Source: Centroberyx gerrardi (lineage: Eukaryota > Chordata > Actinopteri > Beryciformes > Berycidae). Taken from it: 64,000 bases of DNA. The stretch lies in NCBI RefSeq assembly GCF_048128805.1, contig NC_136017.1, forward strand, positions 7,765,807 to 7,829,806, in the 5' to 3' direction. Shown in pieces: positions 1-11,562 of this stretch (position 1 is the stretch's first letter; the number at the start of each line of letters is the position of its first letter). The translations under genes and the position numbers were made by a program. The notes under the pieces are model-generated. The model did not search any database. It was not told where the DNA came from and was given only the letters and a program-made list of their open reading frames with translations.

Positions 1-1388
1 CTAAACTGCTTTACATTTTCCCTCATACACATTTTTCTCGCTCTTTCTCCCTGCTTCACTCTTTCTCTCTACACACACTCTCACTCTCACCCCCACACAC
101 TCACCCACACACACACACCACCCAGACTCACCATAATTATGAGCATTCCTCCTCCCCAAGCTGAAGTCTCCTGTTGTGCATTCCACAGACATGAGAGCAG
201 GCCGCCGCAGCAGATGGGAATTACTGTAACCGCTCCTGTTAGCGTTACGTCATTACACACATTGTTTCTGAATTAAGAGTGACGTATAAATCTCCACTTG
301 TTTTGCTTCATATGGAGGATGGTTGTGTGTTTAATGACTGTGTGTGTGTGTGTGCAGTACGATGGCATATGTGTACAATAACAAGTCATTATACTGCATG
401 GGGAGTGCGGCAACTCACTCTCACTCTTCTGTAAAATTGTTGGATGATTCAGGCCACAGTGAATGTTAAGTGTCCTCTCTCCCTTCTATGGATTTTAACA
501 CGCTATTATCAGAGAAACATTTATCATTTGACTTAATTCTCGACCTCCATGCCATTCCATTTCATTCAACTCCAAACGATATCAAAACCAAATTTCTGAT
601 ATGGCAAACTAAGTGTAGGAACGTAATCCATCAAGGAGATATGTGCATCTGCAACATTTTTGCTATAAGCCTCACCCATAAAATCATTGTTTTGTGAATG
701 AAAAGTAGTTCCTATTTTAATAGCTTTCAACGTTTTTTTAAATAAAGCGTGCATTCAGAAAGCCCTCATTGGACGAACAGGGCAGGAATAGGCCTAGGAA
801 TAGGTCTATAATGTTGATGGCGAAAATGTAAACATTGGAACAAGTAAGAAGGTAAAGCATGGCAGCTACATACAAATGTAACTCTCCAAACGCTAACATG
901 ACTAATCGCTTTGATCACTTTTTGGGTTTGACCGTTGGAGGTTGCGTCGGCACTCTCCCTGCGAACTGGAGGAACTTAAAGCTCATGAACGTAAAGTCAT
1001 GAAGGTAAAAACTAGGACAGTAAGGCTCAGGTTGAAAATAACCGGAATTATCTTTTAATATTCAGATTTCAGCAGCAGAGTCGATGCTTTGGATGGACAC
1101 TTTAAAGGAAGATCGTTTTTTTTTCTTGTCGTTTTGCAGCAGCAGGCGACTCGCTCCCGCCTCCCCTCCTGGCCTACTCCTTTTCTGCCCATTGTTCTTT
1201 TTTCCATCTCACACTGTACAGTATTAACATGCCCGTGGCGGGAAAAGCCCGGCTCGCCATTGTCTGATTGGGGGGCACCGATGGCGGCGGACAACAGCCG
1301 ACCAATAAGAGGCCCCCTGCTGAGACAGCTGTCGTGCTGTTCCACTGATCTGTGGGCATCGCTGCTCATTAGCGGCCTTTGTTGTTCC

Positions 1389-1426
<38 letters not shown>

Positions 1427-2223
1427 AAGCAGCTCGGTGATGAATTGACTGTGGCAGGTAAAGTAAGAGAAAGGATATGAATATGCATGAGAGGTTTTGG
1501 GACTGCTGGGAAATATGTGTGTGGGCATCTTTGTGACGGACTACAAACTGCCTGCTCTGGCGCAGCGGGTGGAAAACGCAAACTTATCAACGCTTTCTCA
1601 CTCTTTTGAAATGTCAACGCTTTGAGATGCCACCTGAGGTCAGGGGCTCGTTCTCTCGTTTTCATCGCGTGGGCGGCAGAAAAAATGGGCTTTTTCCTGT
1701 GGGACGCCCATGTGGAGCACACACACACGCTCAAATCTCTCTGTCTTACCTCATTTTGCCAGCACACCACCATATTAGGACGTGAAAGAACATGAAAGAA
1801 CATGCCCCCATTTTCTGTACAGGAATTTTTCAAGTCGGGCCTTATCTCCAGTACTCAAACTATGATAACAGATGCTTCTGGCTCAGTACATTATTCAGAT
1901 AGAGAGAGAGAGAGAGGGGATAAGAAATAATGAGACAGTTAATTTCTTCCTCACTCTGCTATCTAAGAATAGAATAGAAAAAGAATCGCCTCCGAGAAAA
2001 GTAAAATCCAAGCCATTTGAAATGTGTGTGTAGAACTATATCTGCGACATTGGCTGCACCGTGAAAATCATTTGAACAAGCATTTCAATCCATCAAAACA
2101 CTAAACACCATATACCCAACCCATCTTTGTAGGTACCCCATTGGCTGATATGTGTGTGGATTTATATGATTGATTGTCTTTTATTTTTTTACCTTTTTGA
2201 ATTTTTTCTGCCACCCTATTTAA
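1..2223. other. Intergenic DNA, no gene recognised
   Basis: I see no credible exon here. Short reading frames on both strands are driven by CA/GT and CT tracts. It contains a CT/CA-rich stretch at 40-120, a GT array at 1390-1425 and a short GA run at 1899-1917. A GC-richer block at about 1140-1400 has no splice-site or coding support. Confidence 0.6.
1390..1425. repeat. (GT)n microsatellite
   Basis: About 17 uninterrupted GT dinucleotides are visible. It creates long spurious reading frames on both strands (poly Cys-Val or Thr-His), which should not be taken as genes. Confidence 0.95.
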
Positions 2224-2239
2224 ATGTTGTTTGTAATGT

Positions 2240-2325
2240 GTTTCATGATGACCCTGATGAAGGCCACAAGCCGAAACGCTAACAATAAAGTTGTTCTATA
2301 TACTACAAGTGTTGCTGGAGTTTTG
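2240..2325. repeat. Probable interspersed-repeat 3' tail
   Basis: The segment has a GATGAAGGCCACAAGCCG core followed by an AATAAA-containing end. I recognise this wording from dispersed repeats in fish genomes, but cannot assign a family. The boundaries are approximate. Confidence 0.35.
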
Positions 2326-2514
2326 ACCTTTTTAATCCATCAAAACATCAAATCCCCTGTGCTGTTACACCCTGTTCATCCTTTACACGCATCCAATAGG
2401 AAACAGTGTGGTTGGGATTGGGCGCGCCTCGTTAGTTTCCTCTTATCGCGTTCCAGAAAATCGCAAACAAACGAGGAATAATCCAAAGAGACGCTGAAAT
2501 GGTTTTAGTAGAGA

Positions 2515-2845
2515 TACACCAGGCAAAAGTTCGGACCTACCTGATCGAATGTACTGTGTTTCATTCTCTTAAAGCCATTTTGATCTAAAGGCTTATGCTT
2601 AAATGCTTGAAATTTGTTTCTTAGACAAATATAAACAGTGAAGTTGATCCTATGTATGAATTTCTTTCCAAAGCCTTTGCCTTTCCATCAAGGCAAAGTG
2701 TGGCTACTTTAAAGAATCTAAAATATAAGATAGTTTTGATTTGTTTAACACTTTTTTGGTCACTGCATAATTCCAATTGTGTTATTTCATAGTTTTGATG
2801 TCTTTACTATTACTCAAAAATGTGGGAAATAGTAAAAATGGTAGT
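2515..2845 (+). mobile_element. Non-autonomous Tc1-like element, copy A (3'-truncated)
   Basis: The left end reads like a Tc1-type inverted repeat (CAAAAGTTCGGACCTACCTG). The body matches, in inverted orientation, the element at 55249-55613 almost base for base, including the hairpin around CCTTTGCCTTTCCATCAAGG and the terminal stretch GGTCACTGCATAATTCCAAT. No transposase coding remains. The right terminal repeat is missing: similarity stops just after AATAGTAAAAAT near 2842. The family call rests on my memory of fish Tc1 3' ends and on the internal second copy. Confidence 0.75.
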
Positions 2846-2849
2846 GGAT

Positions 2850-4480
2850 GCGATGCAACACATAACTCACACCAAAAAATATCAGCTGAGGATGTTGCTT
2901 GGCTTCACACACTCACACATGCAGACATATAGACTTTTTTTTGCTTTCTAAAACCAAGCTACACACTCATTCTTTTTCCAGGCAGAGGTGATAGAAGAGG
3001 CATAATGGTTTTCAACGGTGAGGTCAGCTCTAAGGAATGTGGGCCGTCCCTTCCTCCATTACACTGAAACCAGCCAGATAACCTGCCCATTACAGGGACA
3101 ATATGTAACCACATCAAGAGGGACTTTTCTTTTTTTCTTTTTTTTTTTCACCATACGCCTCCGAGCCAAAGAACCACTGTTTTTGGTACAGAGAGCAGCC
3201 ATTGTTTTAGGAATGTGGGAGGGATGTTGTGTTTTATAAGCCCAGCAGAGCGGCTCTGGCCTACAAAGCCAAACAGCAGTATCTACTGTTTGTGTGTGTT
3301 AAGAGCACAGTGCCAAGCCCAGGGTTTGGCTTTCATATTAACAAAAATAACACCACTAAATTCTTTTAAATGATGTATAATCCACTTTTTTTTTCACCAA
3401 CAAAACTGGACTTCTAGGTGGGACAGATAAACTTTCTTAGATCATTTTCTTACATAATTAGTATATTTTCATAGAAATATGTCACCCAACCTGTTTTCAA
3501 TGCTATTTGCAGCACAAGAAAACAGAAGTGTAGATGCCATCACTTTGTGTATAGATCAGCCAATCAGAAGCCTGTTTGATGTAGAACCATTGTTTCGCTT
3601 TGATCTGATTGGCTCACGGTCATGGAGAGTGTTACGGTGGCCAGCGGGGTCAAAGATTGAGAAGAGACAAAGACCAAACACTGTGTATAGCTGAGGTAAT
3701 TCAACTGTTATCATCTCAGGAAGTAATTGAGAAAGTATTGCTTATTGATCCATGAAAGTCAAATTTTACTAGTATTTGGTGCTGGAGAGAAACACCAAAC
3801 TGACAGAATTCAAACCCTAGTCTCCTCTATACCAAACATGATGTATTTCTATGTACTACTACAGTATATATAACCCTTCACTATAAGCAATCCTTCATGA
3901 AATACAGCAGAGATATCAAGTGTTTTCATTTCTCATGTTCATGTTTCATCTGCATGACGTCTTTGTACATTAGTCACCTCTCTGACATTATCTTTGTGTA
4001 ATTCTGTCACACAAAAGACCACAAAGGGGGGATACTAGACCGCAAAGGGGGGATACTTTCAGGGGCCCAAGCAAGAGGGAGGTCTGTAGGAAGGTTATGT
4101 GATACTGTACTAAATCAGATCTTCAGGATGGGGGGTGGGGTGGGATGGGCTGGGGGTGGGGGGGTCCATCATGTCAGGGGCCTAAAATTCCCAGCATTGC
4201 CCCTGCTATTGATTGGTGTTGGTGTTGTTGTACTGAGGCTGTTGAGAATGGATGCTTAAGAAATGATTAGATGAAGAGGAAGAAGTGAACAGTTTTATAC
4301 GAAAATTAGATATCCACTATTTGATAAATGTGACACCTAGTCTTACAAAATGATTGATACCAACATATTAAAACAAAAGATAATACTTTTTTAAAGGACG
4401 TTATATATCATCAATCTATGATGTTTAATAAATTTACTTAGTTATTTAGTTTTTAAATTTAAATTTTAAAAAATTTAGTT
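2850..4480. other. Intergenic DNA, no gene recognised
   Basis: No coding exon is supported. There is a G-rich run at about 4127-4167 containing several GGGG blocks. The rest is AT-rich single-copy-looking sequence. Confidence 0.6.
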
Positions 4481-5210
4481 ATTTTGTGATGAAGTGTTGT
4501 AATTTACGTTTTTTTGGTGAACACACTTTCCCTCATCTGCCTTATCTATTTCTACTACAGTTAGAGATTTCCTACATTTCCCAGAATGCAGCTGCACCTC
4601 TTAGTCAAAACACAATTGGGCCCAGAAATGTAACAAACAATACATCGCCTATAGCTGTTCTTTTTACCAGTGCTAAAGTGTTTTAGGGTGGATTTGTCCG
4701 TTAACTCCTCGCTTTAGAGATACCGAATGATAAACTTCAGGTATGCAAAATATTTTGGAATTGAATTCGTCCCTCCTGAATGCAAAAGGAAGAAAGAGCC
4801 TGATAACGCAGAGGAAGAGGACGACGAAGAGGGACAGATAGAGAACTGAGAGCGCTCTCCCCGCTGCCTGAACCGCCTCCACTTCTGCATTCACTGCCGC
4901 CGACGAGGAAGTGGGAGCGCTGACTTCCTGCTGCCCCCCCCCCCCCCACCGCCCCCCCACTTACCCACAATCCCTTAGCGCGTATTCAGCGCGGGAGAAA
5001 GGCAGGAAGTGTGACCCGGGGTTGATAACAGCGGGGGCGGCTATTTCTGAAAACAAGCGAGCAGCAGAGTAGACAAGGAGGTGTCTGTTGGCTTTCCTGT
5101 TGGTTGTTTTGTCAGATGTGCGCCTACAGTCGGTGTCTATTGAGCGGCTGAATGTGTCTTTATGTGTCAAAATGAACTGTTTGTGCTCTGAGGTCGACAC
5201 ACCGATTCAG
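4480..5210. promoter_or_regulatory. Promoter-like GC-rich block with ETS and ZNF143-like motifs
   Basis: The block contains TTTCCCAGAATGCA at about 4577, which resembles the core of the ZNF143/SBS promoter motif. It also has ETS-type GGAAGT/ACTTCCT motifs at about 4908, 4921 and 5004, and a CpG-rich stretch at 4850-5060. Such clusters are typical of vertebrate housekeeping promoters. No gene, exon or TATA box could be assigned to either strand, so the call is motif-based only. Confidence 0.35.
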
Positions 5211-5249
5211 CGATAGAGAGAGAAACCTCCGTATGGGCTGAACCTCCTC

Positions 5250-5804
5250 AGATTTGAATGTTTTTGCTGCTAAAAAAACAGGAATCCACTGTTTGGATTG
5301 AACCAAATCACCATTCCCTCTCATTTCGTACCATTACACAAGCGAACAGGAGAATATCAAGCTACCTAAGGTCAGGAACTCATTGTTTACGCCGAGGGAA
5401 GTATCATATCATGCCATTAGAAACGCTTTAGGCCCCCGTCTCTCAAAATGACCCGGTCGCCCCCGAGCTTGTTGTTATTCAGTTCTCTCAGCAGACACAG
5501 CAGAGGTTGAAAGGCTACACCGACTCCACATCAGTCTTGGTTTTGATAAAAACCCGATGTGGAATTTTGGCCCTCGCCTCCTTCCTTCCTTTTCTCTTTG
5601 CTGGGATATGCCAAATAAGGCCGGTTCGCCACATCTGCTGAAATATGAGGCGAGCACTCTCGGCTCTCTGGATGCATATGTGTGAAAGAGAGAGAGAGAG
5701 AGAGAGAGATGAAGAAAGAGTGTGTGTGTGTGTGTGTGTGTTTGCCCTGCTGACTCGATAGCCATCTCTTACTATGAAATAGATGACATCATTGGGTTTT
5801 TTTC

Positions 5805-5835
<31 letters not shown>

Positions 5836-6400
5836 CCCTCTTTTTTCTCTCCCCCTGCCTTTTTTTTCACATGTTCTGTTATGTAACTGTGTTGAGGCAG
5901 CCAGGGCAAGATAGTGAACCTTTGCACCGAGCGGAGAAAACATTTCCCCTTTTCCACCCCGGCCACAGCTGCTGCGTCTCACCGGCTGTCAGTATCGGAG
6001 TACACACCATTAACCAGAGAGACGTTGCACTGCTTTTTGGGCAGAGTGGCTGTTTATACGACTGGCCTCAAGAAACAGAATGGCCTAAAATGGTAATTTA
6101 CCAAATACACAGCATCTGATGTAACCGCTGCCTTTTTTTTTTGAGAGCAAAATATGTCTTTGCTCTGACTTTTTGTGTGTTTTTGATTGTAGTTTGCTTT
6201 CAGCCTCCAAGCAAAGCAGTCGGATCAGCAGTTTCAATTTTGTTATCTCGGTTAAATAAAGAAACAATGATCCCTGTAGTGCTATTTAGCTGAGGTGAGC
6301 ACCTACATAGATAAAAGGCTTGGGTCTTACAAGGAAGTTGGGTAGATAAGAAACAGCAGATAGGCCTACTGATTTTCTGAGTAGCCAATAAAACCCTCAA
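5250..6400. other. Intergenic DNA with GA, GT and CT microsatellites
   Basis: It holds a (GA)n tract at 5684-5709, a (GT)n tract at 5720-5741 and a (CT)n tract at 5812-5834. The overlapping reading frames are products of these repeats. No gene is recognised. Confidence 0.7.
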
Positions 6401-6409
6401 TAAAACCTT

Positions 6410-7400
6410 TTACTTCAGATGACTTTCACAATCAGGTTTATTGTTTGTTTCAGGATTTTTTTAAAAGTGTCCAAAGATGGGGCGTTGCGGATCTCTGCCG
6501 GGAGAGAGTTCCAGAGGGTGGGGGCTGCCACACTGAAGGCTCTGTCCCCAAAAGATCGCAGGCTGATGTGGGGGGTGGAGAGCAGACCCGTGTCTGAGGA
6601 CCGCAGATTCCCGGGACGGGGTATAGGGGTGCAGGAGGTCAGATAGGTACTGGGGGACGAGGGCATGGAGGGATTTGTAGGTGAGGAGGAGGATTTTGTA
6701 GGAGATGCGGGACTTGACCGGTAGCCAGCGAAGGTGGATGAGGGTGGGGGTGATGTGCTGCCAGGGCTTGGTGCGGGTGGTAATGAAGGCATGGATGAGG
6801 GTCTCTGCCACGGAGTCAGAGAGTGCTGGCCGAAGTCTGGAAATGTTTTTGAGGTGGTAGAAAGCGGATTTGGTGATGGATTTGATGTGTGACTGAAAAG
6901 AGAGGGTGGAGTCCAGAATGACACCCAGGTTGCGGACTTCTGGGGATGGGCAGATGGAGCAGCCGTCCACGTCGAGAAGAAGATCTCCAACCTTCCGGAG
7001 CAGCGCCTTGGGAGCCACAACCATGAGCTCTGTTTTGTTGCTGTTAAGCATGAGTAGGTTAGATGACATCCATATTTTTATTTCATGCAGGCAGTTGACA
7101 AGAGACTGTGGGGGGGGCTGAGTGGATGGTTTAGTGCTGAGATACAGCTGTGTGTCATCAGCGTAGCAGTGGAAGCTTAGACCGTGGTGGCGGATGATCT
7201 GACCAAGGGAGAGCATGTAGATGGTAAAGAGGAGGGGTCTGAGCACAGAGCCTTGAGGTACGCCTTGGTTGACTGGGGCCGGGGTGGAACTGGAGGCACT
7301 GATGGTAACAAACTGTTTTCTGTTGGAGAGATATGACTGGAACCAGGAGAGAGCAGCACCGGTGAGGCCTAGGTAGTCTTCCATTACATGAATACAGTTT
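6410..7400 (-). pseudogene. 5'-truncated, decayed L2/CR1-clade LINE reverse transcriptase
   Basis: Read on the minus strand, the sequence encodes the second half of a non-LTR reverse transcriptase. It starts inside the RT domain (LSWFQSYLSNRKQF), continues through GVPQGSVL and the catalytic YADD box (CYADDTQLYL), the thumb region (NLGVILDSTLSFQSHIKS, then AFYHLKNISRLRP), and ends with the WNSLPAEIRNAP motif typical of L2-type ORF2 C-termini. The 5' end of the element and the endonuclease are absent. About 40 residues normally found after HAFITTR are missing near 6773, where the frame resumes at TKPWQHI. A frameshift near 6612-6618 separates the last 70 or so residues. GVPQGSVLG has become GVPQGSVLR. 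The copy is dead. Clade assignment comes from remembered motif spacing. Confidence 0.85.
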
Positions 7401-7419
7401 AGAGGCCTGTAAACCACAT

Positions 7420-7620
7420 TCTCTTGATAGTTTCACTTATTTCCGATGCAGATCAGCATTATTGTGATACAAGCGGAGTGTATTGTTGCAAGAAATTTCT
7501 CAAAATAGGTGAAACTGGATTGGAAACAGGTGAAACCATCTCACCCCACTGGCAGATTTTTGCACTTGTTATAAGGACAACAAGATTTCAAGCCTCAGTG
7601 CTACACTAAATGACTTGTAA
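7420..7620. repeat. Fragment of a MITE-like family shared with 36283-36565 and 41215-41660
   Basis: Phrases such as GATACAAGCGGAGTGTATTG and GGTGAAACTGGATT recur in modified form in the other two segments. It abuts the 5' break of the LINE at about 7400. Ends are not clear in this copy. Confidence 0.45.
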
Positions 7621-7878
7621 AGATCTTGTAAAGGCACATAGCAGTATGTCTAATGCTACTTCCTCCCTTCAAGCACAATGTGTTTGTTTTGTTTTTTTTA
7701 ACTGGGAAGTTCCCCTTCTGGGATGAGACAAGTGTTGCATTTTGTCTCGAATCGAGGAAGTGAGACGCAGCGCTGTGTGCGGTTTACCTCAGATCAGCCA
7801 AGTGACAAAGGACTTCAGTTCAAAGCAGTGGGAATGAAAAGAGCATGACCTGTACTCGCTTTTCAGATGTTCCCACTT

Positions 7879-7881
<3 letters not shown>

Positions 7882-7916
<35 letters not shown>
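7882..7916. repeat. (TG)n microsatellite
   Basis: An uninterrupted TG run of about 17 units. Confidence 0.95.
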
Positions 7917-7917
<1 letters not shown>

Positions 7918-8167
7918 CTTCATCGTGCCATCCTCATTGAGAGCACTATAAAGTATCTTTCATCCTCTCTAATAGAGCGGACAGAGTCAGTGCCCACCAC
8001 CTCTCTCTGCCACACTCTGTCCCGCAGTCTTGTTTGAGTTTCGCAAAACAGATTCCACATGTGCAATAGTTCAGAGGTTAAGTATTTGCAGAGTGTCTAA
8101 GGTGAGGGAGCTTGAGCTTCAGACAGCTCGACGTCACGTGTGTGTGAGTTGAAGAAGCCCTCCTCTC

Positions 8168-8720
8168 AGGCTGCGGTCACACCGAGCGTGTGTGGAGCGG
8201 TTTGTTCCAACTCTGGAGAGTTTCTTCCTTTATTTTGGTTTGTTTGGGCAGGTGAGAACACTGCTGTTCGAACCCGAAAATCCGGGCGTCTGTCCTCTTC
8301 CAGGAGAATTAAGGTGCGGTTCGTTAGGAGCGAGAACATAATCTGAACCAACTAAAACAACATCAAAACGCAAGGGTTTATGGGTAGAAGGAGATGGATG
8401 CTGACATCTGATCGCCAGCAGTTCCTCATGCTTGGAAAGCCGAGCAGAACAAAATGAAACCACAATCTGGACTGATGCTCATATTCAGCTTTTTCTTCAT
8501 GTGTTCTCAACTGGTATGAAATCATATCATAATCAATCAATCAATCAATCAAAATGTCTAACCTGGCAGGATGACAGGTTACCAAAACTGTCCAATAAAC
8601 AAACTACATGTGAGTGAGAACAGTGTGAACCTAAACAAAGCAAATACAAAAATACACAAAACAAAGTTGTCCACTTTGATTCAGACCACAGAAAACAAAC
8701 TGTAGGTGTGATCACACCTT
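8168..8720 (+). mobile_element. MITE, inverted-pair copy A
   Basis: The left end reads AGGCTGCGGTCACACC and the right end GTGTGATCACACCTTTT, an imperfect terminal inverted repeat. The whole body is the reverse complement of 10212-10809. Shared blocks include GGAGCGGTTTGT with CTCTGGAG, a GGTTCGTTAGGAGCGAGAA-like block, and a CCTGGCAGGATGACAGGTTA-like block. No coding capacity is seen. A run of ATCA repeats (8532-8551) has expanded inside this copy. The superfamily is uncertain. Confidence 0.75.
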
Positions 8721-8739
8721 TTTAGACACCTACTTCACT

Positions 8740-10200
8740 CTCTGTCACACAAAACTTTTTTCTCATCTCCTGTGTGTGTGTGTGTGTGTGTGTGTATTCT
8801 TGGATCGCTTACTCATAGCAAGAGAGCGAGAGGAAGAGAGAGTGACAGAGACAGACAGAGGGAGAGAGAGATGGGTCAACTCTTCTGCTCACAGCTTACT
8901 GTTGATGTCTTTGCCACATGACCAAGCAAGAATGTGAGTGTGTATCTGTGAGTGCGTGTGTGTATGAACATGTGTGTTTTCTTGGCGTGCGTGTCCACCG
9001 CTGATGGCCAAACACACCTCCTCCTCCACTTTTCTTTGTCATCCTTCTATCTTCAGCGTGTCATTTCATATTTCGGCCCTGCGAATAACGGCATCTGATT
9101 CTCGCCGTGCATCGATCAGGCGGCGGAGGCGGAGGAGGGGCGCCGAGAGGAGGAATGCATCGGGGGAAATCCGCAGGGGAGTGAGGAGAAGTGACGTGGA
9201 GGAGGAGAAGAAGAAGAGGAGGAGGAGGAGGAGGAGGAGATGGGGTGGGAGGAGGAGAGAAGAGGGGAAGAAGCAGGGGGTTAAGTAGCGGCCTATCCAC
9301 ACACACCGCAGGCTCATGAATCTTAACTGTGGGATATCTGGAATTCAGACTCGATTGCTCAACGGAAATTACCAGAAACGGGGGAGGGAGGGAGACAAGG
9401 AGGGGGGGGGGGGGGGGTGGCAGCCTAAAAATGTGAAAAAGGACAGTACATGCTGCCTCTGTCCTTTTTCCGCTCTGAGAAGAATACTTTGTGCTCAAGT
9501 TTGATAGTTGCATTGTGTCAGAGGGGAGTCCTGCACACTGTCTGAATTCTCACACCAAAAGTTTCTGCATGCAAGTACCTCTATAACAGATGAATCATTA
9601 TCTCATGCGTGGGCCAACTTCCTGCTATTCAAGTGTAAACTGCAGCAGAACTCTTTGGGGATTTCTGTTTCGATGGAATATGGGTTTAAAGCCAGAGTTG
9701 ATCCCCCCAAAAAAACTTGATATCCTGCTTCGTATCTGCTTGGTTGAGTGAGGGAAAGATAGGATACAGAACGCATAAGCCACATTATACAAAACCCTCC
9801 AGTTACAATAGTGATTTACACACTGGGTGTCACCCTTCCAAACAAAGCCCTCTTGTTTCAGCCCTTATCTTCCACTCGCTATCCATCACACCTGTTTAAA
9901 CTCAAGTCATATAGGTAGATATTTAACTCCATCTTGCACAGTTTCCCCCTTCCAGTTTCACAGTGGGCGCTACCTGTGAGGTTTGACAGTTACTGTATAA
10001 GACAAATGAGGGAAGTTATAGAGCGCAGTATGAGTTTATGTGAACTGTAAACACAGCTGTCCTCTATGGCTGTGATAAACTCTCATACGCTGAGTAGCAT
10101 TGACAATACTTTGCTTTAGGTCCTTCAAAGTTTAAGCGTACAAATAGACCAAAGATTTTTCCTTCCTTTGGATCATTTCTGCAGAAGAATACTGTAGTGG
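8740..10200. other. Intergenic DNA between inverted MITE copies; GGA and poly-G tracts
   Basis: No gene is recognised. Contents are a (TG)n run at 8771-8795, a GA-rich run at 8820-8872, a GGA/GAA purine tract at 9196-9280 and a G-rich tract at 9380-9419. The long reading frames through the purine tract (poly Arg/Glu or poly Pro/Leu) are compositional artefacts. Confidence 0.7.
9380..9419 (+). repeat. G-quadruplex-capable poly-G tract
   Basis: GGGG, GGG and GGG blocks separated by single bases and a short spacer lead into an uninterrupted run of about 18 G. This fits the usual pattern of four or more G-runs of at least three with short loops. Confidence 0.7.
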
Positions 10201-10211
10201 CATTGATTTAA

Positions 10212-10809
10212 AGGTGCGATCACATCTACAGTTTGTTTTCTTTGATGCGAACCATAGTGGAAAAGTTTAATTTGTTGCATTTTTGTATTTGGTTCGTTTA
10301 GGTTCATGTTGCCCAATTCCAAGGGAGCCAGGCCTTGTAAACAAAAGTCACATGACTCAAAAGTAGCTTGTTTATTGGACAGTTTTGTTAACCTGTCATC
10401 CTGCCAGGTTGCAGATTTTGAAACAAGTCTTATTCCAGTCCCTGTAACTTTAGTTAAGCGTGATGGACTTGTCTGTGTTTAATATGAGAATGAGTAACAG
10501 CTGAATATGAGTAATAAGTTTGCCCTCTATTCATTTTGTTATGCTAGGCTTTCCATGCATGAGTAACTGCTGGCTATCAGATGTCAATATCCTTGTGTTT
10601 TGGGGTCAGTTCCTGTAGTTCAGATTACATTCTCACTTCTAATGAACCGTACTGCAGTTCCCTTGAAGGAGGACTCACATTTTCATGCATCTCATCTCAG
10701 TGCGAATGGCCTCATATCGTTTCACCTGGACAAACTAACCAAACTAAAGGAGGAAACGCTCCAGAGTTTGGACAAACCGCTCCAAACATGCTCAGTGTGA
10801 ACGCACCCT
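10212..10809 (-). mobile_element. MITE, inverted-pair copy B
   Basis: The left end is AGGTGCGATCACATC preceded by TTAA (10208-10211). The right end is GTGAACGCACCCT followed by AAAA. The terminal inverted repeat is therefore AGGTGCGATCAC/AGGGTGCGTTCAC. The TTAA on the left suggests a TTAA-inserting group, but the right copy of the target site is not intact. The body matches 8168-8720 in reverse complement. No coding capacity. Confidence 0.75.
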
Positions 10810-11269
10810 AAAATACTTCAAGCACCTGTGCACAGATGGCACTTTGAAGCAAATCCCTCCTCTCTGATCACATTACAAGGGGCTTGTAAGGCCATGATAG
10901 AGTGCACAACTGTGAGCAGCGTGGGAGGATGTGGGTATTTGTAATCCAGGCCCACTGGTGGTGGTTTTCCCATAAGGCCGAGCATGTGTCCAGTTAGGAA
11001 GGAGGGGATGGGGGGTTTCATGGGAAAACAAATGCGATGAATCAATGCAGTTAATTGTTTGTGCACCCGGAGGAACATGTGGTCCAAACCACAAGGGACT
11101 GACGCGGCACGTCCTTCAGAGCAGAGTCAAGTTGTTTGTGTGTGTGTGTGTGTGTGTGAGCAGCATGTTGAAATCAATACTCATATTCTCTCATTACATT
11201 TCAGCGATACAGTAATAGGTGATGTCATAGGGATCCAAACATGTGGTGTAACATAATACTCTGCGTCTT

Positions 11270-11562
11270 GATGTTACTAGTGAGTGTCTCTTTCTTTCCA
11301 CTTGGCACTTGGTTGACGTGTCACTGTGTTCTGACTGGTTGTGGGCGGGGCCAGAGGCTCTGATTGGCTCTATGTAGTGCTCTGCAGCTACACAGTTTTG
11401 AACAGGTAAATCGTAATGTAATGCAATTTTGTCTCTGTGTTGATCTTTGTGTACTGTTGATGTTCATTACTGTGCTGTATAATGTTGTGTTTTTGTGTTT
11501 CATGTGGACCCCAAGAGGAGTAATGGGGCTAATGGGGATCATAATAAACCAGTAAACCAATC
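11270..11562 (+). repeat. LINE 3'-end fragment
   Basis: The 3' part reads GTGGACCCCAAGAGGAGTAA, then GGGGCTAATGGGGATCATAA and an AATAAA-like tail. This is the wording of a common teleost LINE 3' end. The upstream part is diverged and the 5' limit is a guess. No reverse transcriptase sequence is seen. Confidence 0.6.

Noticed and set aside
4673..4970. 95-codon minus-strand frame with a hydrophobic stretch (VLYLSLFVVLFLCVI)
   Set aside because: Poly-Gly start, no homologue recognised, inside a promoter-like region; the hydrophobic run alone is not enough.
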